Assembly (NCBI GenBank): GCA_933822405.4
Contig: CAKOGP040001557.1
Span: 124,001-188,000 of the forward strand
Length of the DNA stretch: 64,000 nt
From: Cylindrotheca closterium
Taxonomy: Eukaryota > Bacillariophyta > Bacillariophyceae > Bacillariales > Bacillariaceae
Direction of reading: 5' to 3'
In this document: one piece after another, positions 48,918-60,313 of the stretch
How the letters are laid out: each line of letters starts with the position of its first letter
Position numbering within the stretch: position 1 is the stretch's first letter
Notes under the pieces: model-generated
The model's database searches: none
Told to the model about the DNA's origin: nothing
Seen by the model: the letters and a program-made list of their open reading frames with translations, nothing else
Translations under genes and position numbers: made by a program

Positions 48918-51914
48918 ATGTCCACTTCGAATAGATCACCTTATCCAACACGGAGTCGTAGTCGTCGTCTAGCACAAGAGCAACGTCACGGCGAAGAAGA
49001 AGACGACGACGAGGCTGACGAATCCATGAGAATGCCGGACGAAACCACTACGCCCACTGCGGCTGATGGACACGAGGCTAGGCACCGAAATCGTGGCCTT
49101 TACACTCCTAGCATGCCTTCTGGTGCAACTCCGGATGCCCCCAATGTCAGTGCTCGTGCGGATCGGATCAATCGATTGCCCCGAACATCCCTAGGATCTG
49201 TTGGAAGTGCGGGAAGTGGAAGCTTTCGTCTCGGCCAAGGTCTCCTGCACGCACGGTTAAGTCCAATGAATGCGAGCAGTGCGAATGCTGCTGGCAGTGG
49301 TGGTAACAACGCGTCGATGCAGCAGCAACAGCAACTGTCCACCCCGTCCATATCTCCAGCATCCACTTCATCCTCCATGTCCTTTTCCATGCCTTCCTCT
49401 GTGTCCGCAAATAAGCCCAAGCGATTCTTTCCTGCCGTTCCAACAACGCGGGAAGCTGAATCGGAGCAAGAAGCAGATATGCATATTGATGTACCCAGCC
49501 AAAAACAACAAAAGGCGATTATTGGAAAGGAAGAGTATTTGGATGGAATGCCCATTCATCAACTTCGATCGCTTGCTCAACAACAGCATTCTGCTAAAAT
49601 ATCTGTATTTTATGCTGGCATTGTCTTTGCCAAGACACAAAAACCGTCGGATGCCTATCTATATGCCTCCTTGCTGGTGGAAAATAAGGAATACAAGCGA
49701 GCCGTCCGACTCTTGGAAACCAATGGATTGCTGCATTACACCTATTCCAAAATCAAACCACTGGCGTCCGCTTCTAGTATTGGCGCGCAGGCACTCATTC
49801 TTCCAGCTACACTTTTGGCTGCTCGGGCCTTGTCTCATTTGGAAGAATGGCAATCCATGTTGACCCTTTTGGAAGACAATATTTTGTACACTACCTTGGC
49901 CAACTTGACTGCCAATCTGTCTCAAACTGCACAACATGCGGGACTAGTGTTGGAAGACGATGATGACATTGCCTGGATGGCATTGGGAGAACAAGTCCTG
50001 CAATATCAGCAGCAACAACAACAACAACAGCAATCACAGCAAGGATCCAACGGCTACGGTGGTACTCTGCCTCCCATGAATGAGATTCATCCGCTAGCCT
50101 TGCTTTTGAATTTGCGAGCGACCGCGTATTCGAAAACAGGACATCCCCTTCGGGCATCCATCTTTTGGAGAAAGACGCTGCAACTGGATCCCAAGTGTGT
50201 TCCTGCCTTGGACGGGTATCTGGAGTCGACATCTGTCTTGGATTCTCAGTCGGCTTTGACACCACAGCAATTGGTGGACTCTCTTTCATTTCCGCCTCAT
50301 TTTGAATTCTTGAAGGATTTCTATTTGGCCAAGTTGCTGGGTGGGATTTCGTCTCGTGGGAATGCTAAAGATGACATCAATAAAATGGATACTACACAAA
50401 ATTCCACTCCCTTTTGGCATGACGAAACTTCGAGTATCCAACTCACGTCACCCAGGAATGCATTGACGCCCAACAATCAGAATGATACTTTGGATTTCAG
50501 CATATCCGCGAGGTCCATGGATTTCAAATCGCACGGCAAAGCGAAAGAAGATGGCAAAAATGAAAACTCTAGTGCCTTGGATCAGTTATGGACAACCCAC
50601 AAATTGCAAAAGTCGTCCGAGGTCCTTGCAATGGCAGCCGAAAAGGCATACCAGCAACACGATTTTCGCAAGGCCCTCAAGTTTTGCGAAGAGCTTTCCA
50701 AACTGGACCCGCTCTGTCCCACTGCTGGATACACCTATGTCGCTACTTTGGTCAGTCTTCAAAAGAAACGACCTCTCTTTTCACTTGCTCATGAGTGGGT
50801 AGATGCCGCTCCCAAATCAAGCAAGGCATGGTTTGCTGTGGGTGCCTACTACTATGCCTGTCAACGTTACCATGTCGCACAACGACATTTCTGTCGAGCT
50901 ACTCGTCTGGACCCTCATTCTCCAGAAGCTTGGATTGCCTTTGGAACTTCGTTTGCCATGTGCGATGAGAGTGATCAAGCTCTGGCCAGTTTTCGGGCCG
51001 CCCAACGGCTCAGTCCAGGGGATGCCACTTCATTACTCTACATTGGTATGGAATATCTGCGGACCAATCATCTGGTGCTGGCGCATCATTTTTTGCAAGC
51101 GTCACACCACGCCAATCCTCACGATCCTTTGGTCTGCAACGAGATTGGAGTCTTGTACATGACGACTAGTTTCCAAAATACCGACTATGATGTTACGCCA
51201 ACTCAAAAGTATGAAATGGCCATTGAATGGCTAACGAAAGCACTGGTACTGGCCACTGGCCATGTCAGCTTACCGCGGGGAGACAATGAACAAAACGAAG
51301 AAGTTACTACCCTTATGGAATTGTTCCAGTCGACCTCGCTGCAAACCATGTCAAACGGTACCTACTGGGAACCCACACTCTTCAACTTGGCTATTGCGCA
51401 TCGCAAACTGAAAAATTACAAGGTGGCAATTGAATGTTTGACGGTTTGTCTGAGCTGGAAGGAATCGGCCAGTGCTTACGCCGCTCTGGGATACTGTCAT
51501 CACTTGAAACATTTTTCGAAACAAACCAAATCGGATCATTGGTCCTACGCCGATGAGGAGGATGACAGCACTGGAGGACATCATATTCACATGGCCATTG
51601 AACATTATCATCAGAGCCTGTCTCGCAAACCAGATGATCCATTTTGCACGGAAATGCTGCAACGGGCTCTATCCGACGCCTTGGAGGAACAAGTGTTCCT
51701 TCCTCCAACCGATGATGAGACTGTGGTTCGCGATAAGGATGACGATAAGTTGGAAATGAACAAGATGCAAAATCGTGCCTCGGCAGCAGCCGCATCAGCA
51801 ATGACTCCAACAAACAACAATGATCAGTCATCCATGATGCTCACTGTAAATGATGATGGTGGATTTTCATTCTCCATTGATCAAGATGATGACAGCGACG
51901 TAGAAATGGGGTAA
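48918..51914 (+). CDS. CDC16: Anaphase-promoting complex subunit CDC16/APC6 (TPR protein)
   Basis: 998 aa, single exon. The first 200 residues are low-complexity (Arg/Glu/Asp, then Ser/Ala/Gln) and longer than in other CDC16 proteins. From about 205 the CDC16 pattern begins: LRSLAQQQHSAKISVFYAG, then TPRs (DAYLYASLLVENKEYKRAVR, SHLEEWQSMLTLLEDN). The middle holds WRKTLQLDPKCVPALDGYLE, and about 560-850 a run of canonical TPRs (ALKFCEELSKLDPLCPTAGY, AQRHFCRATRLDPHSPEAWI, NPHDPLVCNEIGVLYM). CDC16 is a scaffold subunit of the APC/C, the ubiquitin ligase that triggers anaphase and mitotic exit. Inserts (poly-Gln near 365, acidic C-terminus) are typical of diatom orthologues. Assignment rests on overall TPR order and the conserved central segment. 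Confidence 0.9.
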   Translation: MSTSNRSPYPTRSRSRRLAQEQRHGEEEDDDEADESMRMPDETTTPTAADGHEARHRNRGLYTPSMPSGATPDAPNVSARADRINRLPRTSLGSVGSAGSGSFRLGQGLLHARLSPMNASSANAAGSGGNNASMQQQQQLSTPSISPASTSSSMSFSMPSSVSANKPKRFFPAVPTTREAESEQEADMHIDVPSQKQQKAIIGKEEYLDGMPIHQLRSLAQQQHSAKISVFYAGIVFAKTQKPSDAYLYASLLVENKEYKRAVRLLETNGLLHYTYSKIKPLASASSIGAQALILPATLLAARALSHLEEWQSMLTLLEDNILYTTLANLTANLSQTAQHAGLVLEDDDDIAWMALGEQVLQYQQQQQQQQQSQQGSNGYGGTLPPMNEIHPLALLLNLRATAYSKTGHPLRASIFWRKTLQLDPKCVPALDGYLESTSVLDSQSALTPQQLVDSLSFPPHFEFLKDFYLAKLLGGISSRGNAKDDINKMDTTQNSTPFWHDETSSIQLTSPRNALTPNNQNDTLDFSISARSMDFKSHGKAKEDGKNENSSALDQLWTTHKLQKSSEVLAMAAEKAYQQHDFRKALKFCEELSKLDPLCPTAGYTYVATLVSLQKKRPLFSLAHEWVDAAPKSSKAWFAVGAYYYACQRYHVAQRHFCRATRLDPHSPEAWIAFGTSFAMCDESDQALASFRAAQRLSPGDATSLLYIGMEYLRTNHLVLAHHFLQASHHANPHDPLVCNEIGVLYMTTSFQNTDYDVTPTQKYEMAIEWLTKALVLATGHVSLPRGDNEQNEEVTTLMELFQSTSLQTMSNGTYWEPTLFNLAIAHRKLKNYKVAIECLTVCLSWKESASAYAALGYCHHLKHFSKQTKSDHWSYADEEDDSTGGHHIHMAIEHYHQSLSRKPDDPFCTEMLQRALSDALEEQVFLPPTDDETVVRDKDDDKLEMNKMQNRASAAAASAMTPTNNNDQSSMMLTVNDDGGFSFSIDQDDDSDVEMG

Positions 51915-52171
51915 AACTAGAACTAAAATACATTGAACATGATGGGACGGTGCGAAACGGCGGTTTATTCGCTATCGTAGTACCATTCTTCTTCCCACAT
52001 CGAATTGTATTTGGTATTTATTGCAGCGCCTCGTAAAAGTGTTCAATGTCCGAGTGACATCCTTGGACAATGCAGGTCGATGAATGAATGAACCGATTGG
52101 ATGCCCGCCGTGGCCTCATGATTGACATCACACCCGGCAATTGCCAGCTTCTTCTATTAATAAACCCTCGT

Positions 52172-53044
52172 TCATCTTCCAGGCAATGAGATAAGACCTT
52201 CCTTTTCTTTTGTCTGGATGCACTTGGACAACCAATCGGACGGCAGCGAGGAGCAGGTACCAGCCTTGGCAAGGCTCTTGCCGTTTTCATCCAACGCGAC
52301 AGAGCAAGCTCGAAAGGCGCAGACAGCCTTAGCCAACGGCGAAGACAATGTTTTGGATTTGACGGGAGCAGAAACAAAAGGCTTGCCTACGAGTCCCAAC
52401 TGTCCATCGCCACCCTTGCCAAACCCGTAGACATTTCCATTGTTGGCAAGTACCAGCGTATGGTCACCACCCAATGCCACATCTACGAGCCGAGCCTGTG
52501 GATCCTTTTTGGCTATCAGATCAGTCACATGGATAGAAGGAGTAAATCGCTCGTGCCATAGTTTGCCCCCCTTCCAGGTGTAGCCAGTAGAACCACCCTC
52601 CGAAGATCCCAAACCCAACTGCTGCCAGCGATCGCAACCAACCGTCCACAATTGCTGAGTCTGTTGCTTACCACTGGCGGTAGCTGATGTCTGTTCAATC
52701 AATAATGCGGAATGGCCAGTATCCTTATCACAGCCATGGCTGACATAAGCCTTGACGATGCGTCCATTTGCATTCTTGATGGGTAGTACTATTCGACACG
52801 GTTCTTTCTTTGGGGAATCTTCAGAGTTGGTTGGACGTCCCAATTGACCGACTGCATTGGATTTCCCCCAGGAATAAGCAGCACCATTTCCATCTATCCC
52901 AATCGAGTGCCTGGGTCCTTTGGCAATATAAACAAAAGAAGATTCGCCATTATTCGATTTCGAATTTTCGTTGTCCACTGGATATGGAGGAGGAGTCATC
53001 GCTTGGTTGGAAACTATTGGTCGTTTGACTTTCTTTTCACTCAC
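52172..53044 (-). CDS. RCC1-repeat (beta-propeller-like) protein, short
   Basis: 290 aa. RCC1-type repeats are seen at about 38-68 (GPRHSIGIDGNGAAYSWGKS, GQLG), about 130-150 (LWTVGCDRWQQLGLGS) and about 190-225 (VDVALGGDHTLVLANNGNVY, GFGKGGDGQLG), with a partial one at about 245-262 (CAFRACSVALDENGK). A full propeller needs seven, so this is a partial one and may pair with itself or be a fragment. The last 30 aa diverge from the repeat pattern, so an undetected intron near the 3' end is possible. RCC1-like proteins act as GTPase exchange factors or scaffolds; no specific role can be assigned. Confidence 0.75.
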   Translation of the reverse strand: MSEKKVKRPIVSNQAMTPPPYPVDNENSKSNNGESSFVYIAKGPRHSIGIDGNGAAYSWGKSNAVGQLGRPTNSEDSPKKEPCRIVLPIKNANGRIVKAYVSHGCDKDTGHSALLIEQTSATASGKQQTQQLWTVGCDRWQQLGLGSSEGGSTGYTWKGGKLWHERFTPSIHVTDLIAKKDPQARLVDVALGGDHTLVLANNGNVYGFGKGGDGQLGLVGKPFVSAPVKSKTLSSPLAKAVCAFRACSVALDENGKSLAKAGTCSSLPSDWLSKCIQTKEKEGLISLPGR

Positions 53045-53175
53045 TCAATGCCAATCAATTCTTCGCAGTCTCGTTTGTTGTGCCTGCAAATGATTCTTGT
53101 TGTTGTATTATTTGATGTGATGTGCGTTGGAGATGCATCACGTGGCACATAATAAAGGACTGACTTAGCTTCCAT

Positions 53176-54877
53176 TCAATTGGGAGTTTGTTTTTCGTTC
53201 AAGTGAAAATCTCGAACAAAGTTGTCAAATGCCACTCGCATGGGGTTTCCCTCTGTCTTGTTGACACTTAGAATCTCATCCAGGAACATGATAGTCCAGT
53301 TCTTGTCGTTTCCTTTCATGCCTCTTGGCAGCCCAGCATCCTTCAAGAGGTCGGTGGCCTTGTCCGGCCCATGCGTTTGCACAAATCCATCCACCCATGG
53401 ACGAATATTGTCGTCCGTATCGTCACCCTCTTTGGCCTTGAAAGCCCATCCTTCAAAAGAACGTTCTCCGCCTCTTCTAGAGTCATCACGGAAGGAATAA
53501 GCTAGAAAAGAAGCAATCATATATATAATTTTGTGTGTGTGAGCCCTCTTGTTGCCATGGAATAAAATTATTCAACTCAATAGAGCACGTACCTTCCCAG
53601 CTCCCCAGGTAATGATTAATCCGCAGAGCACTCGACCATTCATCCTTCCAGGGCGCTGAACATATCGATTTGATTGGACGGTGCAAGGACTGAATCTTTG
53701 GAAACTTGTCTATTCGCGAAACATCCAGAATACTCTTGGAGAGTCCATTCTTGACAAAGTCTTGTCGTTCGGCATGCAATCGAAACCTCAGCGTATCCAG
53801 TCGAAAGGGATCGATTTTCAATGATTCTGGGATTCCATGTTTTCGTTCTTCTTCACTGGATTCCTTGGAACCAAACTGCAATCGTGGACACGAGATACAA
53901 GCCCCTTGGAAAAAGGGTGTCCCTGCCTTTTGTTCCGTTCGAATAAATTTGAGCAAGGCGCCTTCTTCGCCTGTAGTAGGCGGAACGGAGGATGGTAGAA
54001 CCCGTGTCTTTCCCTTGTAGATTGGTATCTTGCGAGTAATTTGTTTTCGCTTCTTTTCCCAAGCTTCAAACTGGTCGCCACCCTTGTAATTGTAAGTAAT
54101 GTATTCATCGGTATCAATCAAAGTCGTGTAGGTTCGATTCTGTGCCTTCATTCTTCTGAGACATGCTTGATAAAAGTTCTTTTGACGCATCCGATGCCGG
54201 TCCCGTTTGATTTGCAAGTCTTGGTCATCTCCAATCTTGTTGGAGGCAATGTCCTTGCGCATGAAATTGAAATCGTCCCATTCTTCGACGTAGACTCCCA
54301 TGGTTCGCCAGCGATTCAAAATTGCAGTGGGAGACGTTTTGCTTCGGGGATCCACGGCAATGACCAAGTACCTTAACGGCAAGACGTGATAATGATAGGC
54401 CATCCCTATAATGTTTGAATAAGAAAAAGTAAGCAAATGTGTGAGAGAAAGTAGAAAGTAGAAAGGGAGACTTGGATCAGATGTTCGCTTCTTTTTTCAC
54501 TTACATTCTACGAGCCGATGATTATCATCCATTACCAACAAGCAGGCAGAAAAGGATTCCGACCCAATGGTCGGTTCTGGATTGGGAATTGGATCTTCCA
54601 CTGCTACGCTTTCGTGATCTTCGACTATTGCTGCCGGCTCTTTTTTGCCTGCAGATTTGAAAGCATGGAGCGAAGATTCAATGGCAGAAGTAGTTTGTGG
54701 ATGTGTGGCATCTTGATCATTACTACCGATGCTGTCATAGGCATGCAAGAGACCCCTCATTTGAAGAAAGCTGCATACCGAAATGCCCAACAAGACAAGG
54801 AAAACATAGCTCAATGCACTTGTCTTTTTGGCTTTCTTATTCGGTGAAGTGGGAGGCTTTTCAATCATTTTCAACAA
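53176..54877 (-). CDS. Type II membrane glycosyltransferase, GT92/DUF23-like (three exons)
   Basis: Exons on the minus strand: 54877-54505, 54405-53593 and 53501-53176; introns of 99 and 91 bp join in phase, giving 503 aa. A TM anchor lies at about residues 19-38 (SALSYVFLVLLGISVCSFLQ) after a basic start, so the catalytic part faces the Golgi lumen. The split motif FSACLLVMDDNHRLVEW is completed across intron 1 and runs into MAYHYHVLPLRYLVIAVDP, as in GT92-like enzymes. LIDTDEYITYN is the DxD-type metal and sugar-nucleotide site, and INHYLGSWE, completed at intron 2, is the conserved C-terminal motif. GT92 enzymes add galactose or related sugars to glycans. The donor and acceptor here are not known. 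Confidence 0.88.
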
Positions 54878-55253
54878 TGATGAGATTCAGTGACCTTATT
54901 CCTTTGCATGACAATCTACAAGTTGAAAGTGTATGATGAGCGAAATAAGTATTAGATGATGATGATGATGATGATGATGATATTGATTGTCGCAGATAAT
55001 AATGATGAAGGTGAAAAACGTCGTGTGTCTTTGCGGTCTGTCTGTCTGTCTCGCTTATATTCCTTTTGGCCTTTGCATTACGCGCGATGCGCTGCGCATG
55101 CAATAGAAAGTGGTTTATTGACTCGCACTCCACCGACCAAAAATACCGAAGATTCTTCACCATCTCTTCTCTTCGCGTTATGACACCTTTTCCGCTATTT
55201 TTTTTTTAATTTATGTCGAATGTCCTCAAACCGCATGACCGAATGGTATAAAA
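54878..55253. other. Divergent intergenic spacer with (ATG)n run
   Basis: An (ATG)n run of about eight units lies at 54956-54981. No gene is seen; it is a probable shared promoter of the glycosyltransferase and the LRR gene. Confidence 0.55.
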
Positions 55254-58200
55254 GTGATGACTACTACCACTACCCAAGATGAAAAGGAAGGTCGGACTCC
55301 GATAGAGACTGCTGAAGAGTTGAAAGAAATCCTAGCAAAACTTGAATTGGAATACGAGAAAATCAAGGAGCGAGTTGGCAAAAACGCCGCCAATGTAAGA
55401 GAATTGCAACACAAACTTCCAAAGGAAGAAAAAGAGGAGGTCGCCAGTGATGAAGGAGAGAGCTGGAGAGTCATTGGAAGCGGTGAATTCACGGACGAGC
55501 CCAAAACGGAAGAAAATATCTTTGAACTTCCTAAAGATGTGTATTCCTTCATGGCGACATACTCTTGGAAATCCAATCCCTTTTGGTTGGCCTTGATTGT
55601 CGTGTTTGGTCTTCAGTTTGTCTTGCTGTTTTTGTTGCTGGCCAACCAAACAGACTTCCAATCGGACAATCCTCTTCAATTGCCAGAAAATGTTGAGATA
55701 TCCGTCCGCGTCAGTCAAGTCTTGCTGATGGTCATTGCCATGTTTCAACAAGACGACCTGTTGGTTGGAATCGAAACATTGGTCGAAGGACCACCTTTAG
55801 TCTTTCTTGGAAAAGAGAAATTCAAACACTTGTCCAGAATCCAATGGAACATATCATGCCTGATTCGAATGGCGACGGGTATTCTTGGATTGCTCGCTGC
55901 GTTTATCTTGTCGATTCAATCCAGCACTGTCTTTGATGTGGTTCTAAATGTCTTGGGAGTGGAATTCGTTTCCAACCTGGATAATGTAGCATTTGATCTT
56001 GCATGCAAAGGATACTTTGGTCGCTACGCCAAGATAGCAACCCAAGATGTCAGTGAGGCTACCTTTCATAGAGAGAAGCACCAAGCTTGGATCAAGCGAG
56101 TTTTGCACATTATCATTGCTCTGTCGGTTTTGTCCTTGATATTGGCCGGATTGGTGTTTATCTTTTATCGACAGGATTCGAATTTCTTGTCGATTCGGGA
56201 AATTCAAGTGCAGTTTGACGATGACATTGTGCCCTTTCTTGGGCTCTTCAGTGGTTGTTACACGGCCGTGGAGAATAGCAGGCTCCGGTATTTTGGAGAT
56301 CGTCGTCTTTTCTATGTACAAGACGGCTTCCCACAGGGAGGTAAATTTGGATTCTGTTCCAGTTTTGACAATGGAGAAAGTGGTTGGACATTCTTTGTAG
56401 GTGACTTTCGCAATCCTTGCGGGTCTTATCTTATGCGATCGGAGGATACCCAAACGTTTAGTATTCTGGAGGCAGCGGAGACATTGGAATGGTTCACAGC
56501 AGGAGAGGAAGAAGAACCTGTTGGCCATATTGAAATTTCTGAAATGACAAATCGAGCAGATGATTGTGGGCATACGTATTTCGAAGCCTCCTTCGAAGCT
56601 TGTCCCGTGATCCAGGCTCTTGGCTCCATCTCCTTACACAAGTTGATAGGTACCAATGTTTCGGATAATGACTCCGTTACTCAAATCGAAGAAATAAGGG
56701 AGCGGGGCGTTTTGGATCCTGCTGTAGCCCACGCAATCTACTACGGTGAATCCGATTCGGCACCTGTTGGTGTCTATGACTTGATCTTCTTTGCCGGTCG
56801 GCGATGGATCTGGACCACAACGGACAACATTCCTGGGTTGCAGAATGCCACAAGCCCATCCAAAATCACAGACTACTTTTACAGTCCTACAGAAGGGAGT
56901 AGCTCCCTTGGACTATTCCGCCTTGTGGAGAGCCTATTGGCAACTGGGGGGAACCAGTGGGTTCGCTTCATGAGCGAACCTGTCGATGCCGATACCGAAT
57001 CGCCTCTAGGACTGGAGTGGTTTTACCCTCTTTACAACGACGAGACATTGGGTGCTAACGCTAACGACGACTCGGCTTACTCCAGCATTATTCCAAAAAT
57101 GGCTTTTCCTCCTCCGGACACGAGTCGACTCTTGGACTCCGAATCGAGTCCTAGTTGCCAATTTTGCGATTTATTGAAGAACCCGTGCTTCTTTGATGGC
57201 GAGTGCAATGAGCAGACGGGTGTATGTAATTGTCGACATGGTGCAACTGGTGCCTTATGCCGGGATAGGCCTTTGGCAAATGGAATTTGCAATCTATTTT
57301 TCAACTCTGCGGAACACGACTACGATGGCGGTGATTGCTGCGCCTCCACTTGTACAGGGGCATTCTGTGGGCAAGATGATGTTCTCGATCCTTATGTAAG
57401 GGGCGTGCCTTCCTTCAATTGGTTGGATGCTTCCGATAGTGGTGACATGTTTGAAATCACGAGCAAAGATGACGAATGGATTGAGCAAGTTGAGGGTACA
57501 ACAATTGCATTTGGGGTTAATGTGACTGCTAATCTGACGTATCAGTTCCCACCACTCCGCTATGAGCATTGCATTGATCCTGATCTGGCGGTGATACGAA
57601 TCGAGGTCTTACCTTCACCGCTCTTGGAAGAATCAAATAACGATCTCGTTTTCGATGGGATCACCCTCCAGTGTGAAGACACAACTTACCTTAAGACTCC
57701 AATCTTTCGGGTCAGCAATTATAACGTCACTATGTTCTCGGAAGTGGTCCGTATTCCATATGGTTCACACTGTGCATTTGGATTCCAAGGTCCGGGCTAC
57801 TTCCGTGGTGTTTCGTTGCTGGCAGAAGGTAACGCAAAGCCATTCATCAATCTTCAGCAATCTTGTTCCGTTGATGTGTACATTCCGCAGTCGAAGTGCG
57901 TGTGGGAGACATTTGCTGAAGATTCTATTTCAGTATCTAGCGTGGGCGACCCGAATTGCGAATCATCGACAAACGAAGTGAACGAGATTCGACAAATTTC
58001 GGAAGTTGAGCTGGACGCTCTTGGAAGTGATCCTATATTGGATGGGTTTTGTCAACAGGATCCGTTTCAGCTGTTGGAACGATTCCACGTATGGGACATT
58101 TTAAGCAGAGGATCCGGAGAGCTAGTGAGAGCGTCTGTGGGGCACGTTTGTGATGGCGGATGGAATACGGGTGTGTTTTCGGTATCTTGCAATCGAGACA

Positions 58201-59000
58201 GACGGATATCTGGTCTGGCTCTTAAAGCTGGTGCAAATGCTTCTTTTGTCGATAGCATGACGCTAAATGTGAAGCACTTTGCGAATCTCAGTAAGTACCT
58301 GTATCTTGTGGGCTTTAGAGTTTGACACGAAATCGTTCTCATAATGAAGCCTTTATTTGGATGTCCAGAACGCGTCGAAGTGCAGAGTGGTACCGGTCCA
58401 GTTGATCGCTTGCTGGAAGAAATGGCTACGTTGAACTTGACTTCTATTACACTTGGGTCAGATGTACTACCAAGCCAAATTGGACTGCTTCAAAGTCTAA
58501 AAGACCTCCGTCTGACAAGCGGTATGCTAACATCATTGCCTACAGAAATTGGTGTGCTCTCCAATCTCGAAGTGTTAGAATCACACGAGACTTCGCTTCG
58601 ATCTCTACCTTCTGAGATCGGGAGTCTTACATCACTGCTAACTTTGGATATCGGTGGAAACGAATTGATCTCCGTTGCTACTGAAATTGGACTCCTTGAG
58701 AGACTGGAGATGCTGAGTTTGGAACGGAATGCCCTATCTTCGCTGCCTTCTCAGATCGGGCTCTTGTCTGGACTGCAACAACTACTCATCCAGTCAAACA
58801 GAATAAGTACTCTACCAAGCGAAATTGGCATGATGACTTCGTTGAGGTCTATGGATCTTGCAAACAATACCCTCGTTTCATTGCCAAGCGAAATTGGTAG
58901 GCTTTCCATGTTAACCTCACTGGACGTGACGAACAACAAAAACCTCAGCCAAATACCTGCCGAGGTTCTCGCTATGACGTCTTTGGAGGTATATGTCTAA
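55254..59000 (+). CDS. Multi-TM receptor-like protein with EGF-like, LNR-like and LRR domains (two exons)
   Basis: Exons 55254-58290 and 58369-59000 with a 78-bp intron (GTAAGT...CCAG) give 1222 aa. A cytosolic coiled coil (about 20-65) is followed by four or five TM segments between about 103 and 305 (FWLALIVVFGLQFVLLFLLL, MATGILGLLAAFILSI, VLHIIIALSVLSLILAGLVF). A long outer region follows with paired Cys. Residues about 635-665 are EGF-like (CQFCDLLKNPCFFDGEC, GVCNCRHGATGALC), then a Lin-12/Notch-like repeat (FNSAEHDYDGGDCCASTC). The exon-2 part holds about eight plant-type LRRs of 23 aa (LPSEIGxLTSLxxLDL). I recall this TM-EGF-LNR-LRR order as a diatom family without known function. A surface sensor or adhesion role is inference. 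There is no kinase or cyclase domain. Confidence 0.83.
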
Positions 59001-59029
59001 AGCATATGCTGGTTTTATGTATGTTTGGT

Positions 59030-60313
59030 CTAATTAGTAGTTCTTGTTACAAAGTCCTCATGGCTTTCCGACTGAGAGTCGTCAATCAATGAATTCCGAT
59101 GTTCTGAATACCGCAATTCTCCCAAGCACTTATCGTCAGGGTCCAGCAAAGCAGCGTCTTGCATAGTTTCTCTTCGTTGGGGTAGAGACGGCGAGTCATC
59201 GTTGGGAGTGGGATGGCAGTCATCCTCTTCGTCGTCATCTGGGTTATCATCTTCTTCAATTGTTTCGACGACTCGGTCGTACATATTTCTGGTGGTTTGC
59301 CGCATTGGTTGGATTGGCGGGGTGCCCTCTTCTGCAACGTCATCGGGTGACAATCCAACATTGGATTGTTCACCAGCGGAATGTGTCGACGAGGAAAGAA
59401 AATCGCCCGTCATATTATCCAACATACCGACCGATATCTTACGCTCAGGCTTGATGGGTAAGGACATGGAGGCAAAGGCTCCATGGGGCGAAATAACGCC
59501 ACTGAGCGGCAATGGACTCATGGGTGGCAGCTCTACAGATGCCTGGCGGACTGGTCGAAGAGGTGGCTCGCTAAAGGACATTAGGATCTCGCCATCATCA
59601 TCGCTTTGGACATCCTCTTGTATGCCTGCTATAGGCGGTGGGGGTGATTTGGATCGCAATCGACGGCGTCCAGAGATGCGCCGCCCCCTCCCCTGCTTGT
59701 CTTCGTTTTCTTCCATTTGCATTTGTACCTTTTTGTTTCCTTTTTTTTGTTTCACAAGCTTGGCGATGGGGATGGATCCATCCTTCCAACGAGCCCCGAG
59801 TTCCTTTTCAGGTGTTCGCTTGTTCACCAACGAGTCAGCGGAAATAGCAAGTTCTGCCAAAAAGGTGCCCGGCCTAGCATCCTTTGAGACTTCCAATCCT
59901 GGGATGACAGGCATAGGTCTCGGTTCAGCAGCTATAGGTGCATTCCGAACTAGATCCCCCTGAATGATTTCATCGTCATCTTCGTCATCATAGGATTCAT
60001 CAAAATCCGTTACATCTTCGTCATCGTCATACGATGCTAGATCATCATCCCCGTCAATAGAAGATGTGGCCAGACCATCAAAGGAACTTAGACTTGGCAT
60101 ACTAATCGTCCCACTGTCACACCTGTCAAAGGACGCGGGTGGAAGGAACTTGTCGGGTGCTGTTTCGCCCATGCCGCTCATGATGGATGTGGATGCAAGG
60201 GCAGAAGTCATGTTGTCAATAGCCGTCACATCAGACTTGTTTTGCCCCAACGAATCATTAGCAGCGTCGGGTAGGTTGCTGCTGTTACTCTCTGACATGA
60301 TGCTGCCTATCAT
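59030..60313 (-). CDS. Hypothetical acidic protein with poly-Asp/Glu stretches
   Basis: 427 aa, single exon, not recognised. Residues about 80-120 are almost all Asp, Glu, Ser and Tyr (DDEDVTDFDESYDDEDDDEI). A conserved-looking block follows (PGLEVSKDARPGTFLAELAI), then a Lys/Arg-rich stretch (KQKKGNKKVQ, GRGRRISGRRRLRSKSPPPP) that could be a nuclear localisation signal, Pro-rich linkers, and a second acidic region near 370. No TM or signal is seen. It is probably disordered and nuclear or cytosolic. It is convergent with the LRR gene, 29 bp from its stop. Met6 is an alternative start. Confidence 0.65.
   Translation of the reverse strand: MIGSIMSESNSSNLPDAANDSLGQNKSDVTAIDNMTSALASTSIMSGMGETAPDKFLPPASFDRCDSGTISMPSLSSFDGLATSSIDGDDDLASYDDDEDVTDFDESYDDEDDDEIIQGDLVRNAPIAAEPRPMPVIPGLEVSKDARPGTFLAELAISADSLVNKRTPEKELGARWKDGSIPIAKLVKQKKGNKKVQMQMEENEDKQGRGRRISGRRRLRSKSPPPPIAGIQEDVQSDDDGEILMSFSEPPLRPVRQASVELPPMSPLPLSGVISPHGAFASMSLPIKPERKISVGMLDNMTGDFLSSSTHSAGEQSNVGLSPDDVAEEGTPPIQPMRQTTRNMYDRVVETIEEDDNPDDDEEDDCHPTPNDDSPSLPQRRETMQDAALLDPDDKCLGELRYSEHRNSLIDDSQSESHEDFVTRTTN

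Noticed and set aside
52018..52377. 119-codon minus-strand frame at the 3' end of the RCC1 gene
   Set aside because: I tested it as a final exon, but no splice pair gave a convincing RCC1 repeat; it overlaps the in-frame coding end.
58344..59000. Independent LRR gene starting at the ATG at 58344
   Set aside because: The preceding exon ends in phase 1 at a good GTAAGT, an acceptor at 58368 restores the frame, and the 78-bp gap is too small for a promoter; kept as exon 2, though RNA should confirm it.
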